DNA from: JBBDYG01 sp040901765
GTDB taxonomy: Bacteria > Planctomycetota > Planctomycetia > Pirellulales > Lacipirellulaceae
Direction: 5' to 3'
DNA: 64,000 nucleotides
Assembly (NCBI GenBank): GCA_040901765.1
Contig: JBBDYG010000048.1
Location: forward strand, 101,534-165,533
Below, piece after piece: positions 34,667 to 42,983 of the stretch (position 1 is its first letter; each line of letters begins with the position of its first letter). The position numbers and the translations under genes were made by a program. The notes under the pieces were generated by a model, which was given only the letters and a program-made list of their open reading frames with translations, had not been told where the DNA came from and ran no database searches.

Positions 34667-36223
34667 TCACCGCCGCAGCGACCAGTCGTATCGCACGGCG
34701 AGCCACGCGAGGAATGTGGCGAGCAGGGCGTTCACCGCAAAGCATATTGCCATTTCTAGCACGCTCCACTCGTAGTACTCCGCCAAGACAGCGAATCCTG
34801 GAGCTATCGCAATCGCCAGCACCGCGGCATAGATCGCTTGGCGAACGAGAATCATCGCTAGCGCCGCCGTTGCAAAGACCGTTGCCTGAATTGCAAAGAC
34901 AAGTATTCCACCCGCCAAGTCGCGATCCGGTGCAAATACATCTACATCTTGGCCAGCAACAATCGGCAAAGCAATCAGCACGGGAATCAGGATCGCCAGG
35001 AGCGTTATACCGATTCCAAAACTGAACTTGGTCCAGAACCACAGGTCGCGATTGATTGGCCGCGACCGCCAGAAGTTATTCATGCCTGGCCGCAGTTCTT
35101 CAAAGAACACTCCAATCCCCGCCACAATTGCTACGAAGAATCCGAGGAACATCCAGAGAGCGATCGTGGATTGAAACCAGTCTTCCGCGAGCCTAACCCT
35201 CCAATCGCGGAATTGATTCCACCTCTCACCCGCGTCATAAACCGCGTACAGCGCAAAGATTATCCACATTGCAAAGCTAGTACACATGGCAATGAGCGCG
35301 AGCGGTCCCGACTCACGAAATTGTTTCCATACCAACGCGCCAAATTTGGTACGGCGTGGCGGTGCGAGCCACTCTCCGATCACCACCGTAGCGGTGCGCT
35401 CCGAGGGGCGAAGTACGTTCGCAACGCGTCCAAAGTTAGCGACGAAGCAAGCGGCCAGCAACGTATGAAATGCCATCGACGCGAGTAGGAATGGCCATGA
35501 CGACGCGAGGGTCGGAATACTGGGGTCTTCGGGGTTCTCCATCCACATGAGCACGACCGGGCCGCAAGGCCCGATTGCTGCCAGGGTCTTGAACCATGCC
35601 GGAAATCCCGAAAACGGCAACGAGAAGTCGATAAACTTCCATGCCCACACAACCAGCAAGAACGAGTAGCTCACGATGGCCAGAATTCCCAGGGCACCTG
35701 CCCGCACCTCGTCGGATCGATTCACCCCAACCGCCGCGACCCAGATCACGAGACTTGTTCCAGCCACCGATCCGAGAAGAAACCTCGATAGAAACCAGTT
35801 AGTCCCGAGGTTGAAGAAAATTCGGTCTTCGACAATGCCGCGTTCAAACGTCGGATTGAGTTTCATACCAACGATCGTCACCGCGCCGGCGAACGCAATA
35901 ACACAAGCAACGGAAATGCAAACCGTCAAGATCGCAAACGCAAGTTTGACCAGCGCCGCACGACGCATCGGCGTTGGCATCGACTGTAGGAACGGCATCG
36001 TTCGTTCCGAATTCTCTCCCGCGGCAGCACGTGCGACGATGAAAATCGATAGCACCGGAACGGCAAGCCACAACATCGCACTGACGGCGCCGAAGATGTT
36101 GTTCGGATGATCACTTAAGAGCGTGAGCGCCGGCAAGCTGATCAAAATCACCGTCAGCGCCGCGAGCTTCCACTTGTGCTCGTGCCATTCTTTCCAGATC
36201 AAAGCTTGCCAAACGGATTTCAT
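34667..36223 (-). CDS. ABC transporter permease (ABC-2 type, YtrC/D-like)
   Basis: 518 aa with about twelve hydrophobic helices in two blocks (about 20-260 and about 300-515), i.e. probably two fused six-helix permease halves. The N-terminal LIWKEWHEHKWKLAALTVIL and the repeated WKQFRESGPLALIAMC (about 292) are the amphipathic coupling-helix signs of ABC-2-type permeases. It is the last gene of an operon: GntR regulator, ATPase, permease, in that order. The ATPase's closest pattern is the BceA/YtrB type, and the transported substrate is not known. Gram-positive relatives respond to cell-wall antibiotics, but nothing here shows that. Confidence 0.85.
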   Translation of the reverse strand: MKSVWQALIWKEWHEHKWKLAALTVILISLPALTLLSDHPNNIFGAVSAMLWLAVPVLSIFIVARAAAGENSERTMPFLQSMPTPMRRAALVKLAFAILTVCISVACVIAFAGAVTIVGMKLNPTFERGIVEDRIFFNLGTNWFLSRFLLGSVAGTSLVIWVAAVGVNRSDEVRAGALGILAIVSYSFLLVVWAWKFIDFSLPFSGFPAWFKTLAAIGPCGPVVLMWMENPEDPSIPTLASSWPFLLASMAFHTLLAACFVANFGRVANVLRPSERTATVVIGEWLAPPRRTKFGALVWKQFRESGPLALIAMCTSFAMWIIFALYAVYDAGERWNQFRDWRVRLAEDWFQSTIALWMFLGFFVAIVAGIGVFFEELRPGMNNFWRSRPINRDLWFWTKFSFGIGITLLAILIPVLIALPIVAGQDVDVFAPDRDLAGGILVFAIQATVFATAALAMILVRQAIYAAVLAIAIAPGFAVLAEYYEWSVLEMAICFAVNALLATFLAWLAVRYDWSLRR

Positions 36224-36574
36224 GGCGGAATCTCGCTAATAATGGATGCGACGCTTGATCGTTAACCCTATCGCAGTGATTTTGTATTCAAGCCGGAGGT
36301 TTGGCAGCAATTAGCCGGTGGTCGCGCAGCGCACCACCGGAAAGCAAATGATCTCCCGCACGACCCCGGCAGGGGTCGCAGCAATGTCAGGTTTTGCGAG
36401 ACTGCTGGCACCCCTGCCGGGGTGCTTTAACTCTTTGTGCATTGAACCGGTGGTGGCGCTTCGCTTACCACCGGCTAATGGCTATCAAGCCTCCGGATTT
36501 GAATATACGGGCGCTTCTTTCTTCCGCGAAATACACGATTAACGGCGGTGCGTTTCCAAACTTCAAGACACGTT
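36224..36574. other. intergenic gap with G/C-rich repeat (36311-36480)
   Basis: The 350 bases between ATPase and permease genes hold no open frame of note. AGCCGGTGGTCGCGCAGCGC plus ACCACCGG, then GACCCCGGCAGGGGTCGCAG, CCCCTGCCGGGGTGC, then CCGGTGGTGGCGCTTCGCTT plus ACCACCGGC form a nested inverted repeat. It may reduce downstream expression. Confidence 0.55.
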
Positions 36575-37492
36575 CTAGACTACTTCGACAACCTCTTTCG
36601 CGGACGCAGCCGCGACCGGGCGCCCCGCGACATACGCCTCGAAAATCTCATCCAAATTCAAGTCCACCACGCGGAACGCGACTCCATCGCGGGCCAGCAG
36701 GTCGCACACGCGCGGGGAATCCTCCACGATCACCGCCACGTCGTCACCGTCGTCGCGACGGTCGAGTACTCTTACATTCTCATCCATCATGCTTGCATCT
36801 TCGCGACCGAGCACGATCTGCTTCACATCGGCCCGCAGCCGCTCCGTCTCGCTCTGCCGGACGATGCGGCCCTCGTCCAGGATCGCAACCTCGTCGGCCA
36901 CCGGCTCCACTTCGTAAAGGAGGTGGGAGCTGTAAAACACCGTCCGGCCTTCGCCTTGCAGATGGGTGATCAAGTCGCGGTTGAACTGCTTCCGCATGAT
37001 CGGGTCGAGCCCGAGCGCAGGATCGTCGAGAATTACTAGCTCTGGCCGATGGGCCAATGCCAGCACCAAACCGAGCCGGACGTTCTGACCCTTCGACAGG
37101 TGTTTGATCTTCGTGCGGAGCGGCAGCTCGAACTCGCGTAGATACTTCAGCGCAAGGTCGTGGTCCCACGTCGGGTAGAACGGCGCGACGAAGCGCACAA
37201 TCTCCTCGACCCGCATCCAACCGTACATGGTTTGGTCTTCGGCAAGGTAGCCAACGCGGGCACGCAGTTCCAGCGGCTGCCGCTGCGGGTCGAGACCCAG
37301 CACCCGGATCGCGCCGTCGTCGCGCTTCAGCAGGCCGAGCAGCAGCCGGATCGTCGTCGTCTTCCCCGACGCGTTGCGGCCCAGGAACGCGAACGTCTTG
37401 CCGCGCTCGACCCGAAACGTCACCCCGCGCAGAACCTCCGACCGGCGAAACGATTTGTAAACGGCTTGCAGTTCGATGGCGGGATCGGACAT
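36575..37492 (-). CDS. ABC transporter ATP-binding protein
   Basis: 305 aa. The nucleotide-binding domain has Walker A LGRNASGKTTTIR (about 37-49), Q-loop at YLAEDQTMYG (about 81-90), signature LSKGQNVRLGLVLA (about 133, LSKGQ for LSGGQ) and Walker B PELVILDDPALGLDP (about 153-167), where the usual catalytic Glu is Asp (DD), as in some YtrB-like ATPases, then H-loop FYSSHLLYEVE. The C-terminal about 80 residues (EGRIVRQSETERLRADVKQI, then SPRVCDLLARDGVAFRVVDL) match the extension of drug/antibiotic-export ATPases. It lies between a GntR regulator and the permease gene. Confidence 0.9.
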   Translation of the reverse strand: MSDPAIELQAVYKSFRRSEVLRGVTFRVERGKTFAFLGRNASGKTTTIRLLLGLLKRDDGAIRVLGLDPQRQPLELRARVGYLAEDQTMYGWMRVEEIVRFVAPFYPTWDHDLALKYLREFELPLRTKIKHLSKGQNVRLGLVLALAHRPELVILDDPALGLDPIMRKQFNRDLITHLQGEGRTVFYSSHLLYEVEPVADEVAILDEGRIVRQSETERLRADVKQIVLGREDASMMDENVRVLDRRDDGDDVAVIVEDSPRVCDLLARDGVAFRVVDLNLDEIFEAYVAGRPVAAASAKEVVEVV

Positions 37493-37511
37493 GGTGCTTT
37501 CCTTCGGAAAG

Positions 37512-37591
37512 GGCTGTCGGCTGTTGGCTATCGGCTATCGGCCAGAGTGGGTTCCTTCTGGCCGAGAGCCGAGGGCCGAGAGCCAAGAGCC
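37512..37591. repeat. inverted repeat, GGCTGTCGGCTA family, copy 3, overlaps a coding 3' end
   Basis: GGCTGTCGGCTGTTGGCTAT then CGGCCAGA; opposite arm TTCTGGCCGAGAGCCGAGGG and CCGAGAGCCAAGAGCC. The left arm is intergenic, while the right arm encodes the last residues of the GntR protein (SMALGSRPSALGQKE). Confidence 0.8.
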
Positions 37592-37962
37592 ATTGACTCC
37601 AGTGCTTCATCCAACAGTTCATGCAATTCATCGGGCGCGAGTCCCAAGCCGACGCCCTGGCGGGCGAGTTGGCGGAGCTCTTCCACCAGTCGCTGGCGGT
37701 GGCCGGCGGAGGGGTTGCCGCGAGATTTTTCGGCGACGAAAGTGCCTTGGCCGTGGCGCATCTCCAACAGGCCGTCGCCCGCGAGTCGCTCATAGACGCG
37801 GAGAATCGTGTTCTGATTGACGGCCAGCTCCCGGGCCAGTTCCCGCACCGAGGGGAGCCGCTGACCCGGTTGAAGCTTGCCAGCGGCCAGGTGCGTGGCG
37901 ATTTGCTCGACAATTTGCCGAGAAATCGGAACGGCAGAGCCTTTTTCAATGCGAAGGAGCAT
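37528..37962 (-). CDS. GntR-family (YtrA-type) transcriptional regulator
   Basis: 144 aa. The winged helix-turn-helix is plain: PISRQIVEQIATHLAAGKLQ, PGQRLPSVRELARELAVNQN and TILRVYERLAGDGLLEMRHG, QGTFVA (about 12-78). Only a short C-terminal helical arm follows (LVEELRQLARQGVGLGLAPD, about 91-110), the YtrA subfamily layout, with no ligand-binding domain. It heads the operon with the ATPase (36 bases of overlap-free spacing across a repeat) and the permease, the classic YtrA context, in which the regulator represses its own ABC transporter. The last 22 residues come from a genomic repeat. Confidence 0.9.
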   Translation of the reverse strand: MLLRIEKGSAVPISRQIVEQIATHLAAGKLQPGQRLPSVRELARELAVNQNTILRVYERLAGDGLLEMRHGQGTFVAEKSRGNPSAGHRQRLVEELRQLARQGVGLGLAPDELHELLDEALESMALGSRPSALGQKEPTLADSR

Positions 37963-38000
37963 GAAATTGCAAAGATGCCAGGCGAAATGACTAACTGATT

Positions 38001-38032
38001 ACAGTTGTATAACAGTTGTCAGACTATGTCAA
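38001..38032 (-). promoter_or_regulatory. promoter/operator of the GntR-ABC operon
   Basis: On the minus strand: TTGACA (38027-38032), 15 bases, TATACA (38006-38011), about 40 bases before the regulator start. The same stretch has the direct repeat ACAACTGTTATACAACTGTA, which could be a regulator site overlapping the -10. A short spacer of 15 is a caveat. Confidence 0.5.
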
Positions 38033-38282
38033 CAAGTATTATTTGGATTTTGCCGTCCCGTTCGCAAATAGAAGTGCAATCAAACCGCAACATTCGCCCA
38101 TCCGTCCCGGAGGGCGCGTGGCACAAACTGAAAAACCTTCGAATGCGCAAAGTGGCCGTCGATTTCTCGATTCTCACGAGTCTTCTTCAAATCGCCTGCG
38201 CAAAAGCGATACAGGATTCCCACCTGCCAGCGACTTTGTGCCAGCGCGCGCGTGGCACAATTCTGGCACAAAAAAGAGAGGC
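38033..38282. other. gene-free gap between GntR and aminotransferase genes
   Basis: About 250 bases between the promoter of the GntR operon and the stop codon of the aminotransferase. No frame has coding signals; GTGGCACAAACT and GTGGCACAATTCTGGCACAA stand out as short repeats of GTGGCACAA. Confidence 0.35.
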
Positions 38283-39554
38283 TCACGTCGTGGGAACGGC
38301 TACCGCCACGCTGGCCGCAGTTCCCTTCTGCTCCCAGGCCCCTTCCGCGTCCCGCAGGCACTGTTTTATGTGCCGCACCGCTTGACGCAGCCGCGACTCG
38401 TTCTCGACGAGCGACATCCGCAAGAAGCCTTCGCCCGCAGGGCCGAAGCCGCTGCCGGGGCTGACTGCGACATTGCCTTTGTCGAGCAGCAGCATGGCGA
38501 AGTCCATCGTGCTCATCCGACTGCGCCACGGTTCGGGGACTGGCGCCCAGACGAACATCCCCGCCTTCGGTGGCGTGATGTTCCAGCCCAACCGGCGTAA
38601 ACCATCGCAAAGCGCGTCGCGGCGGCTTTGGTAGATCAGCGCTTGGTCTTCGACTGCGGCGTCGGTGCTGCGCAGCGCGACAATCGCCGCGATCTGAATC
38701 GCCTGGAACATGCCGTAGTCGTAGTAGCCTTTAATTGTCGCCAGGGCCTGGATCATCTCGCGATTGCCGGCGCAGAAGCCGACTCGCCAGCCCGCCATGT
38801 TGTAGCCCTTGCTCATCGTGGTGAACTCGACGCCGACGTCGATCGCCCCGGCCGAAGCGAGAAAGCTCGGCGGCTTGTAACCATCGAACGCGATGTCGGC
38901 ATAAGCAAAGTCGCTAATCACCATGAAGCTATAGCGCTTGGCGAGCTTCACGATCTCGTCGAAGAACGCCTGCTCCGTGACGCAGACGCTCGACGGGTTG
39001 TGCGGGTAGTTGAGAATCAGCAGCTTCGGCCGGGGGTAAAGCGTTTCGCAGGTGTAGGCGATGTTCGCCAGGAACTTGTCGTGGTCGGCGACTTCCAGCG
39101 AAATCACGTTCCCCGACGCGAGCGCCACGGAGTAAACGTGAATCGGAAAGTAGGGCGCGGGGACGATGGCCGTGTCGCCGGGGCCCATCATCGCCAGGCA
39201 CATGTGGCTGAAGCCTTCTTTCGAGCCGAGGCAAGCGATGATTTCGCTATCGGGATCGAGCCGGACGCCGTATTTCTTTAAGTACTTGCCGGCCACCTCG
39301 CGGCGCAGATTGACGATGCCGTTCGATTTGCTGTAACCGTGATTGCCCGGATCGCGGGCAGCCTCAGCCAGCTTGTCGATTACGACATCCTGCGGCGGAT
39401 CGGAGGGGTTGCCCATTCCCATGTCGATCACGTCATCCCCCGCCTGTCGCTTGCGGTGGAGCATCGCATTGATGCGTCCAAACAAATACGGCGGCAAGCG
39501 CGTGACGCGCTGCGCGACTTGGATCTGGAACGGCTGGCCGTTGTCGGGGGTCAT
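38283..39554 (-). CDS. alaC: AlaC-type class I/II aminotransferase
   Basis: 423 aa. PLP-dependent fold type I enzyme: PPYLFGRINAMLHRKRQAG (about 20-38), VIDMGMGNPSDPP, YSKSNGIVNLRREVAGKY (about 72), ACLGSKEGFSHMCLAMMGPG (about 101), LNYPHNPSSVCVTEQAFFDE (about 180), VISDFAYADIAFDGYKPPSF (about 210) and the PLP-lysine in TTMSKGYNMAGWRVGFCAGN (about 244-263). This matches the AlaC family, which makes alanine from pyruvate and glutamate in E. coli. The start at the ATG at 39554 (MTPDNGQ) is preferred; the longer frame adds 13 residues. Monocistronic. Confidence 0.88.
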   Translation of the reverse strand: MTPDNGQPFQIQVAQRVTRLPPYLFGRINAMLHRKRQAGDDVIDMGMGNPSDPPQDVVIDKLAEAARDPGNHGYSKSNGIVNLRREVAGKYLKKYGVRLDPDSEIIACLGSKEGFSHMCLAMMGPGDTAIVPAPYFPIHVYSVALASGNVISLEVADHDKFLANIAYTCETLYPRPKLLILNYPHNPSSVCVTEQAFFDEIVKLAKRYSFMVISDFAYADIAFDGYKPPSFLASAGAIDVGVEFTTMSKGYNMAGWRVGFCAGNREMIQALATIKGYYDYGMFQAIQIAAIVALRSTDAAVEDQALIYQSRRDALCDGLRRLGWNITPPKAGMFVWAPVPEPWRSRMSTMDFAMLLLDKGNVAVSPGSGFGPAGEGFLRMSLVENESRLRQAVRHIKQCLRDAEGAWEQKGTAASVAVAVPTT

Positions 39555-39786
39555 GAAACACTTGTCGCTGTTATACGATGCCGACTGCCGCAAGCCGTTT
39601 TCGAACTTCCCGTTTTACCTTCTTCGATATCCATCGGCCGGGCCTCGCCACATGCGCTCTGTTCCTCGGCTATTCTAAGCTTTCGGCGGACCGCGTTCTG
39701 GTCGCGGAAGTACGCAGCGGAATCCCTACCCTGGTTCTCGCAGTTGTTGTCGTCTGGATTCATCGTCATACCTGAACTCACATCTC

Positions 39787-40107
39787 TTAGATGCCGCGCT
39801 CCAATATGATGCTTTCCCAATCTCGTGCCGCGTCGAGTATGCTCAAAATATCTACAGCGTTTTCCACTTCGTCATAACGGAAGAAGACGACATAGCGCCG
39901 CGACGGTTTGTTTGGTACTATCATCCTCAGATTGGGGCGACCGAATTCGTAAAGGCTTCCCATCTGTGGATTCTTCGCCAATTGTCGAAACACTCGTCGG
40001 ATTCCGGCTAGCACTCCTGGAACAGCCGTCGCGCGGTTATGTCGAATATAGCGTGCGATCGCTTTTAAATCCTCGTCGGCTCGTTCGGAGAATCGTAATC
40101 GAGCCAT
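39787..40107 (-). CDS. ParE/RelE-family toxin
   Basis: 106 aa. Typical of ParE toxins are the N-terminal helix FSERADEDLKAIARYIRHNR (about 6-25), GIRRVFRQLAKNPQMGSLY and the strands RMIVPNKPSRRYVVFFRYDE, VDILSILDAARDWESIILE. It begins 12 bases after the stop of a small antitoxin-like gene, the usual order of antitoxin then toxin. ParE poisons gyrase, while RelE cleaves mRNA; the sequence suggests ParE. Both genes are read from the same minus strand. Confidence 0.88.
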   Translation of the reverse strand: MARLRFSERADEDLKAIARYIRHNRATAVPGVLAGIRRVFRQLAKNPQMGSLYEFGRPNLRMIVPNKPSRRYVVFFRYDEVENAVDILSILDAARDWESIILERGI

Positions 40108-40119
40108 CGTCGCATTCTT

Positions 40120-40362
40120 TTATTGGCCGCTTGCAATCGCTTCCAAACCGCGGAAATACTCATCCAGCCCCGCTTCGTCTAACTCGATGTATCGGCCGTT
40201 GTCAATCTGCTGACACGCTTGCTCCAAGCGGTCGATCAGCGAAGCTTGTTTTCGCAAAAGGCCGATTGCCTTGTTCAGGCCCTCATTAGGATCGTGAAGA
40301 ACACCCTTCGCGACCTGTTCGTCGATAAATGCGGCGTTCTCGGTCGAAATCTCGTAGCTCAT
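40120..40362 (-). CDS. ParD-like antitoxin
   Basis: 80 aa starting MSYEISTENAAFIDEQVAKG, the RHH-type N-terminus of ParD/CopG antitoxins, then DPNEGLNKAIGLLRKQA and a helical C-terminus (QIDNGRYIELDEAGLDEYFR) that would wrap the toxin. GGAAGGAG lies about 7 bases before the ATG at 40362, which decides the start against the longer frame from 40380. It pairs with the ParE-like gene 12 bases downstream. Confidence 0.88.
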   Translation of the reverse strand: MSYEISTENAAFIDEQVAKGVLHDPNEGLNKAIGLLRKQASLIDRLEQACQQIDNGRYIELDEAGLDEYFRGLEAIASGQ

Positions 40363-40388
40363 GGCAAATCTCCTTCCCAAATTCTACA

Positions 40389-40424
40389 CGCAAAAAGCCG
40401 CCGGTGGTATCGGCGGCTTTTGTC
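40389..40424. terminator. bidirectional intrinsic terminator
   Basis: AAAAAGCCGCCGGTGGTATC then GGCGGCTTTTG: a 7-bp GC stem with A-run on the left and T-run on the right, so it works for either strand. It separates ParD from the tandem PpiC gene (both minus strand), ending the latter. Confidence 0.85.
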
Positions 40425-40460
40425 GATTGTAGTAGTCGCTAAGCCGCGAGCGGCCAGTCG

Positions 40461-42386
40461 CTAGCGCGGGGCGGGGCCGCCGGTTTGCCGGACCGCCGTG
40501 TCGCGGCGGGGTTCGCCTTGGGCGGCATTCTTGGCGGGCGGGGCGTGGCTCGTGCCGGCCAGGTAATTGTCGATCCGCGATTGCGACCGAATTTTCTCGA
40601 ACCGCTCGGCCATCGCCACGCGAAGCTTCTTCTCGTAAATGTCGCGGTGGAGGACATCGCGAACCTCGGCGGCGTTCACTTCCACCGGCTTGGTGCGGCC
40701 TTCGCACTTCAGCACCACGAATTTGTCGCCGACTTGAATCACCCCCGAAAGCTCGCCTGCTTGAAGCTTGAAGGCGACGTTCTCTAGCTGGGGCTGCCCG
40801 CCGTGCAAGCGGATCGGCGGAACTTCGCCCCGCAATGCCTTGCTGGTCGGTTCGACAGAGTATTCCTCGGCCAAATCGCCGAAATAATCGATCGACGTGT
40901 TTCCGCGGGCCTTCTCCCAAACTTCTTGGGCCCGGCGCATGTTGCCCAGCACAATCGCCCGGCAGCTTACGCGCTCGCCGTAGTTCGCTTCGAAGCCCTT
41001 CTTCATATCTTCTTCCGTAACGGCCACGTGTTCACTCGTGAGCTTCTTGAGTGCCACCGATGGCCATACGGCATCGCGAACATACTGGGCGTATGACAAG
41101 CCCTGCTCGTCGGTCGCCATTTTGATCCACTTCGGAAGGTCGGGCTGGCCTTGCGGAGTGACGACGCCGGACAGCGTGGCCGCATGGGCGATTTCCGCAT
41201 CCACATCCGCTTGGACGACGGTCGCGTTAGCGCCCTTCAGGGCTTGCTCCAGTAGTAGGTGCGAGATTTCGGTATCGAGCACGTCTTGTCCATGGCGCAG
41301 CAAGCACTCTTGCCCTAACTCCTGGGTGGTGATTTTTTTGCCGTTCACCGTCGCTACGACGCCCGGCATCGACTGCTGAAGTTGCGGATTGTTCAGTACG
41401 TTCTGAATCACGGCGGTCTCTTGCAACTTGGCGAACAAGCCGCTCGCGACCTCGCGGAGTTTGCTCTCTCTGATCGACTCGGTAAGTTCTTCGCGGGCTT
41501 GCTCGCGGTCCATCTCACGGGCCGGTTCCGTGCCTTCGCATTTAAGAATCACGAACTTATCACCCAGCGGAATGGGGGCCGAAATCTGCCCCGGTTGAAG
41601 GTTAAACGCGGCCCGTTCGATCGCGGGCTCGCCGACGTGGCGGCGGATCGGCTGAATCAGGCCGCCGATGCTGGCGCTGTTCACATCTTCCGAATGCTGC
41701 ATTGCCAACCGAGCGAATTCCTGCGGCTGCGCGGTGAGTTGCTGGTGCAATTGCTGGGCGAGTTGCTGATTGCCGACCAACATCAATCGGGCGCGCACCG
41801 AGGCGCCGTACTGTGTTTCATAAGCCTTGTTCAATTCTTCATCGCTGACCGTCAGGTCTTTGGCAGCCAGCTTGCGCAGTGCAAGCGTGGGCCAGAGCAC
41901 GTCGCGGGAGTACTCCTCGGCCTTGATGCCCCTCTCGCGCTCCAAAAGTTCGAGCCAGTGCTCGCGCGAAAGCTTAAAACGCTTGGCCATTCGTTCAATC
42001 TCCGCGTCGATCTCCTGGCGGCTGACGGAAATCTGGCGATTCTGGCAGTGGTGCATGATGAGCCGCTTGTTGACGAGACTCTCGAGCACCTCTTTGCCAT
42101 GCCGCTCGATGCACGCCTGTGCTAGTCGCTGGCGGCTGATGTCCTGACCGTTGACGATGGCCATCACGTCGTGCGTCGGCCGGCCGGGGCTGGCAAGCTG
42201 CCTCTCAGTGGGGGTTTTTCCAGCGGGCGCTTGAGCCACCGCGGAGCTGTCGCTCATATACGACCGGGCAATTATCGTCGCCGCGATCACCGTTCCAGCG
42301 CCGACTGAAGCGATGATCCAGCGGCGGAGCTTATTCGTCGTGCGCGAAGTAGCAGCTTCCAAGTGCGGGCGAGGCGAAGGGGCCAT
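40461..42386 (-). CDS. tandem SurA/PpiC-like peptidyl-prolyl isomerase chaperone
   Basis: 641 aa from the ATG at 42386. An N-terminal membrane anchor (RRWIIASVGAGTVIAATIIA, about 22-41) is followed by two similar modules. Each has a SurA-N-like helical part (VNGQDISRQRLAQACIERHG about 75; VNGKKITTQELGQECLLRHG about 347) and a parvulin rotamase-like part (ARLMLVGNQQLAQQLHQQ..., ISAPIPLGDKFVILKCEG about 285; RAIVLGNMRRAQEVWEKARG, LSGVIQVGDKFVVLKCEGRT about 570). The two halves are clearly an internal duplication. By family it should be a periplasmic foldase for outer-membrane proteins. The C-terminal 40 residues are basic and low complexity. Monocistronic, ending at the terminator at 40389. Confidence 0.88.
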   Translation of the reverse strand: MAPSPRPHLEAATSRTTNKLRRWIIASVGAGTVIAATIIARSYMSDSSAVAQAPAGKTPTERQLASPGRPTHDVMAIVNGQDISRQRLAQACIERHGKEVLESLVNKRLIMHHCQNRQISVSRQEIDAEIERMAKRFKLSREHWLELLERERGIKAEEYSRDVLWPTLALRKLAAKDLTVSDEELNKAYETQYGASVRARLMLVGNQQLAQQLHQQLTAQPQEFARLAMQHSEDVNSASIGGLIQPIRRHVGEPAIERAAFNLQPGQISAPIPLGDKFVILKCEGTEPAREMDREQAREELTESIRESKLREVASGLFAKLQETAVIQNVLNNPQLQQSMPGVVATVNGKKITTQELGQECLLRHGQDVLDTEISHLLLEQALKGANATVVQADVDAEIAHAATLSGVVTPQGQPDLPKWIKMATDEQGLSYAQYVRDAVWPSVALKKLTSEHVAVTEEDMKKGFEANYGERVSCRAIVLGNMRRAQEVWEKARGNTSIDYFGDLAEEYSVEPTSKALRGEVPPIRLHGGQPQLENVAFKLQAGELSGVIQVGDKFVVLKCEGRTKPVEVNAAEVRDVLHRDIYEKKLRVAMAERFEKIRSQSRIDNYLAGTSHAPPAKNAAQGEPRRDTAVRQTGGPAPR

Positions 42387-42587
42387 GGCGGTTTCTCCAT
42401 CAACCGAGTGGGCGGGCGTGGGCAGCATACGCAGCGCATCCGTCGCGCCGCGGGTGGGGCGGGAAAAGTAGCAGACGCACGCAAACCGGGCAAGAGATGT
42501 GTGCCGCGCGTGCTAGCACTCAGCGACCGGAAGTCTTCGTGGGCTGGGCCGTTCGATTAAAATTGACAGTGAAACAGTCAGACTCGA

Positions 42588-42890
42588 CTAGGTATGCGAT
42601 TCAAGCAGCTCGATTCGCGCATCGTACTTCTTTATTAAGCCACTAAACGCTCTGGCCCACCGCGGGTTCGCGACGCGCCACAGGTAGCATCCTAGAATCC
42701 AAGTGAAAGCAATCCAAAGGGGTGCCGCATCAATTTTATGGATCGCGAAACCCGCAAAGAGAATTGCTGGCAAAATAAATCCCAGTTCGTATGCAGCATC
42801 ATTGAATCGCCGTGGAGCATAATTCAGGTACATCGATCGCAAGTAACGCTCGTCGTTCGTCAAATCCGCATCGATGCGTGTGACTTGCAT
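42588..42890 (-). CDS. small membrane protein, unknown
   Basis: 100 aa, AGGAAA four bases before the ATG. The charged N-terminus (MQVTRIDADLTNDERYLRSM) is followed by two hydrophobic helices (LGFILPAILFAGFAIHKID about 36-54; APLWIAFTWILGCYLWRV about 55-72), then a basic C-terminus (RWARAFSGLIKKYDARIEL). AT-richer than its neighbours. I recognise no family; inner-membrane protein by topology. Confidence 0.65.
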   Translation of the reverse strand: MQVTRIDADLTNDERYLRSMYLNYAPRRFNDAAYELGFILPAILFAGFAIHKIDAAPLWIAFTWILGCYLWRVANPRWARAFSGLIKKYDARIELLESHT

Positions 42891-42983
42891 AATGTTTCCT
42901 GTCAGTCAAGGTTTGTCCGCTTGGCCAGAGTGCCCAACCGCCCCAACGATCCATCATTGATTATTGAGCATTCCACATCCGGA

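Noticed and set aside
36780..37949. 389-codon minus-strand frame overlapping ATPase and GntR genes
   Set aside because: It runs in another frame across both real genes and the repeat; the start fits GntR codons out of frame.
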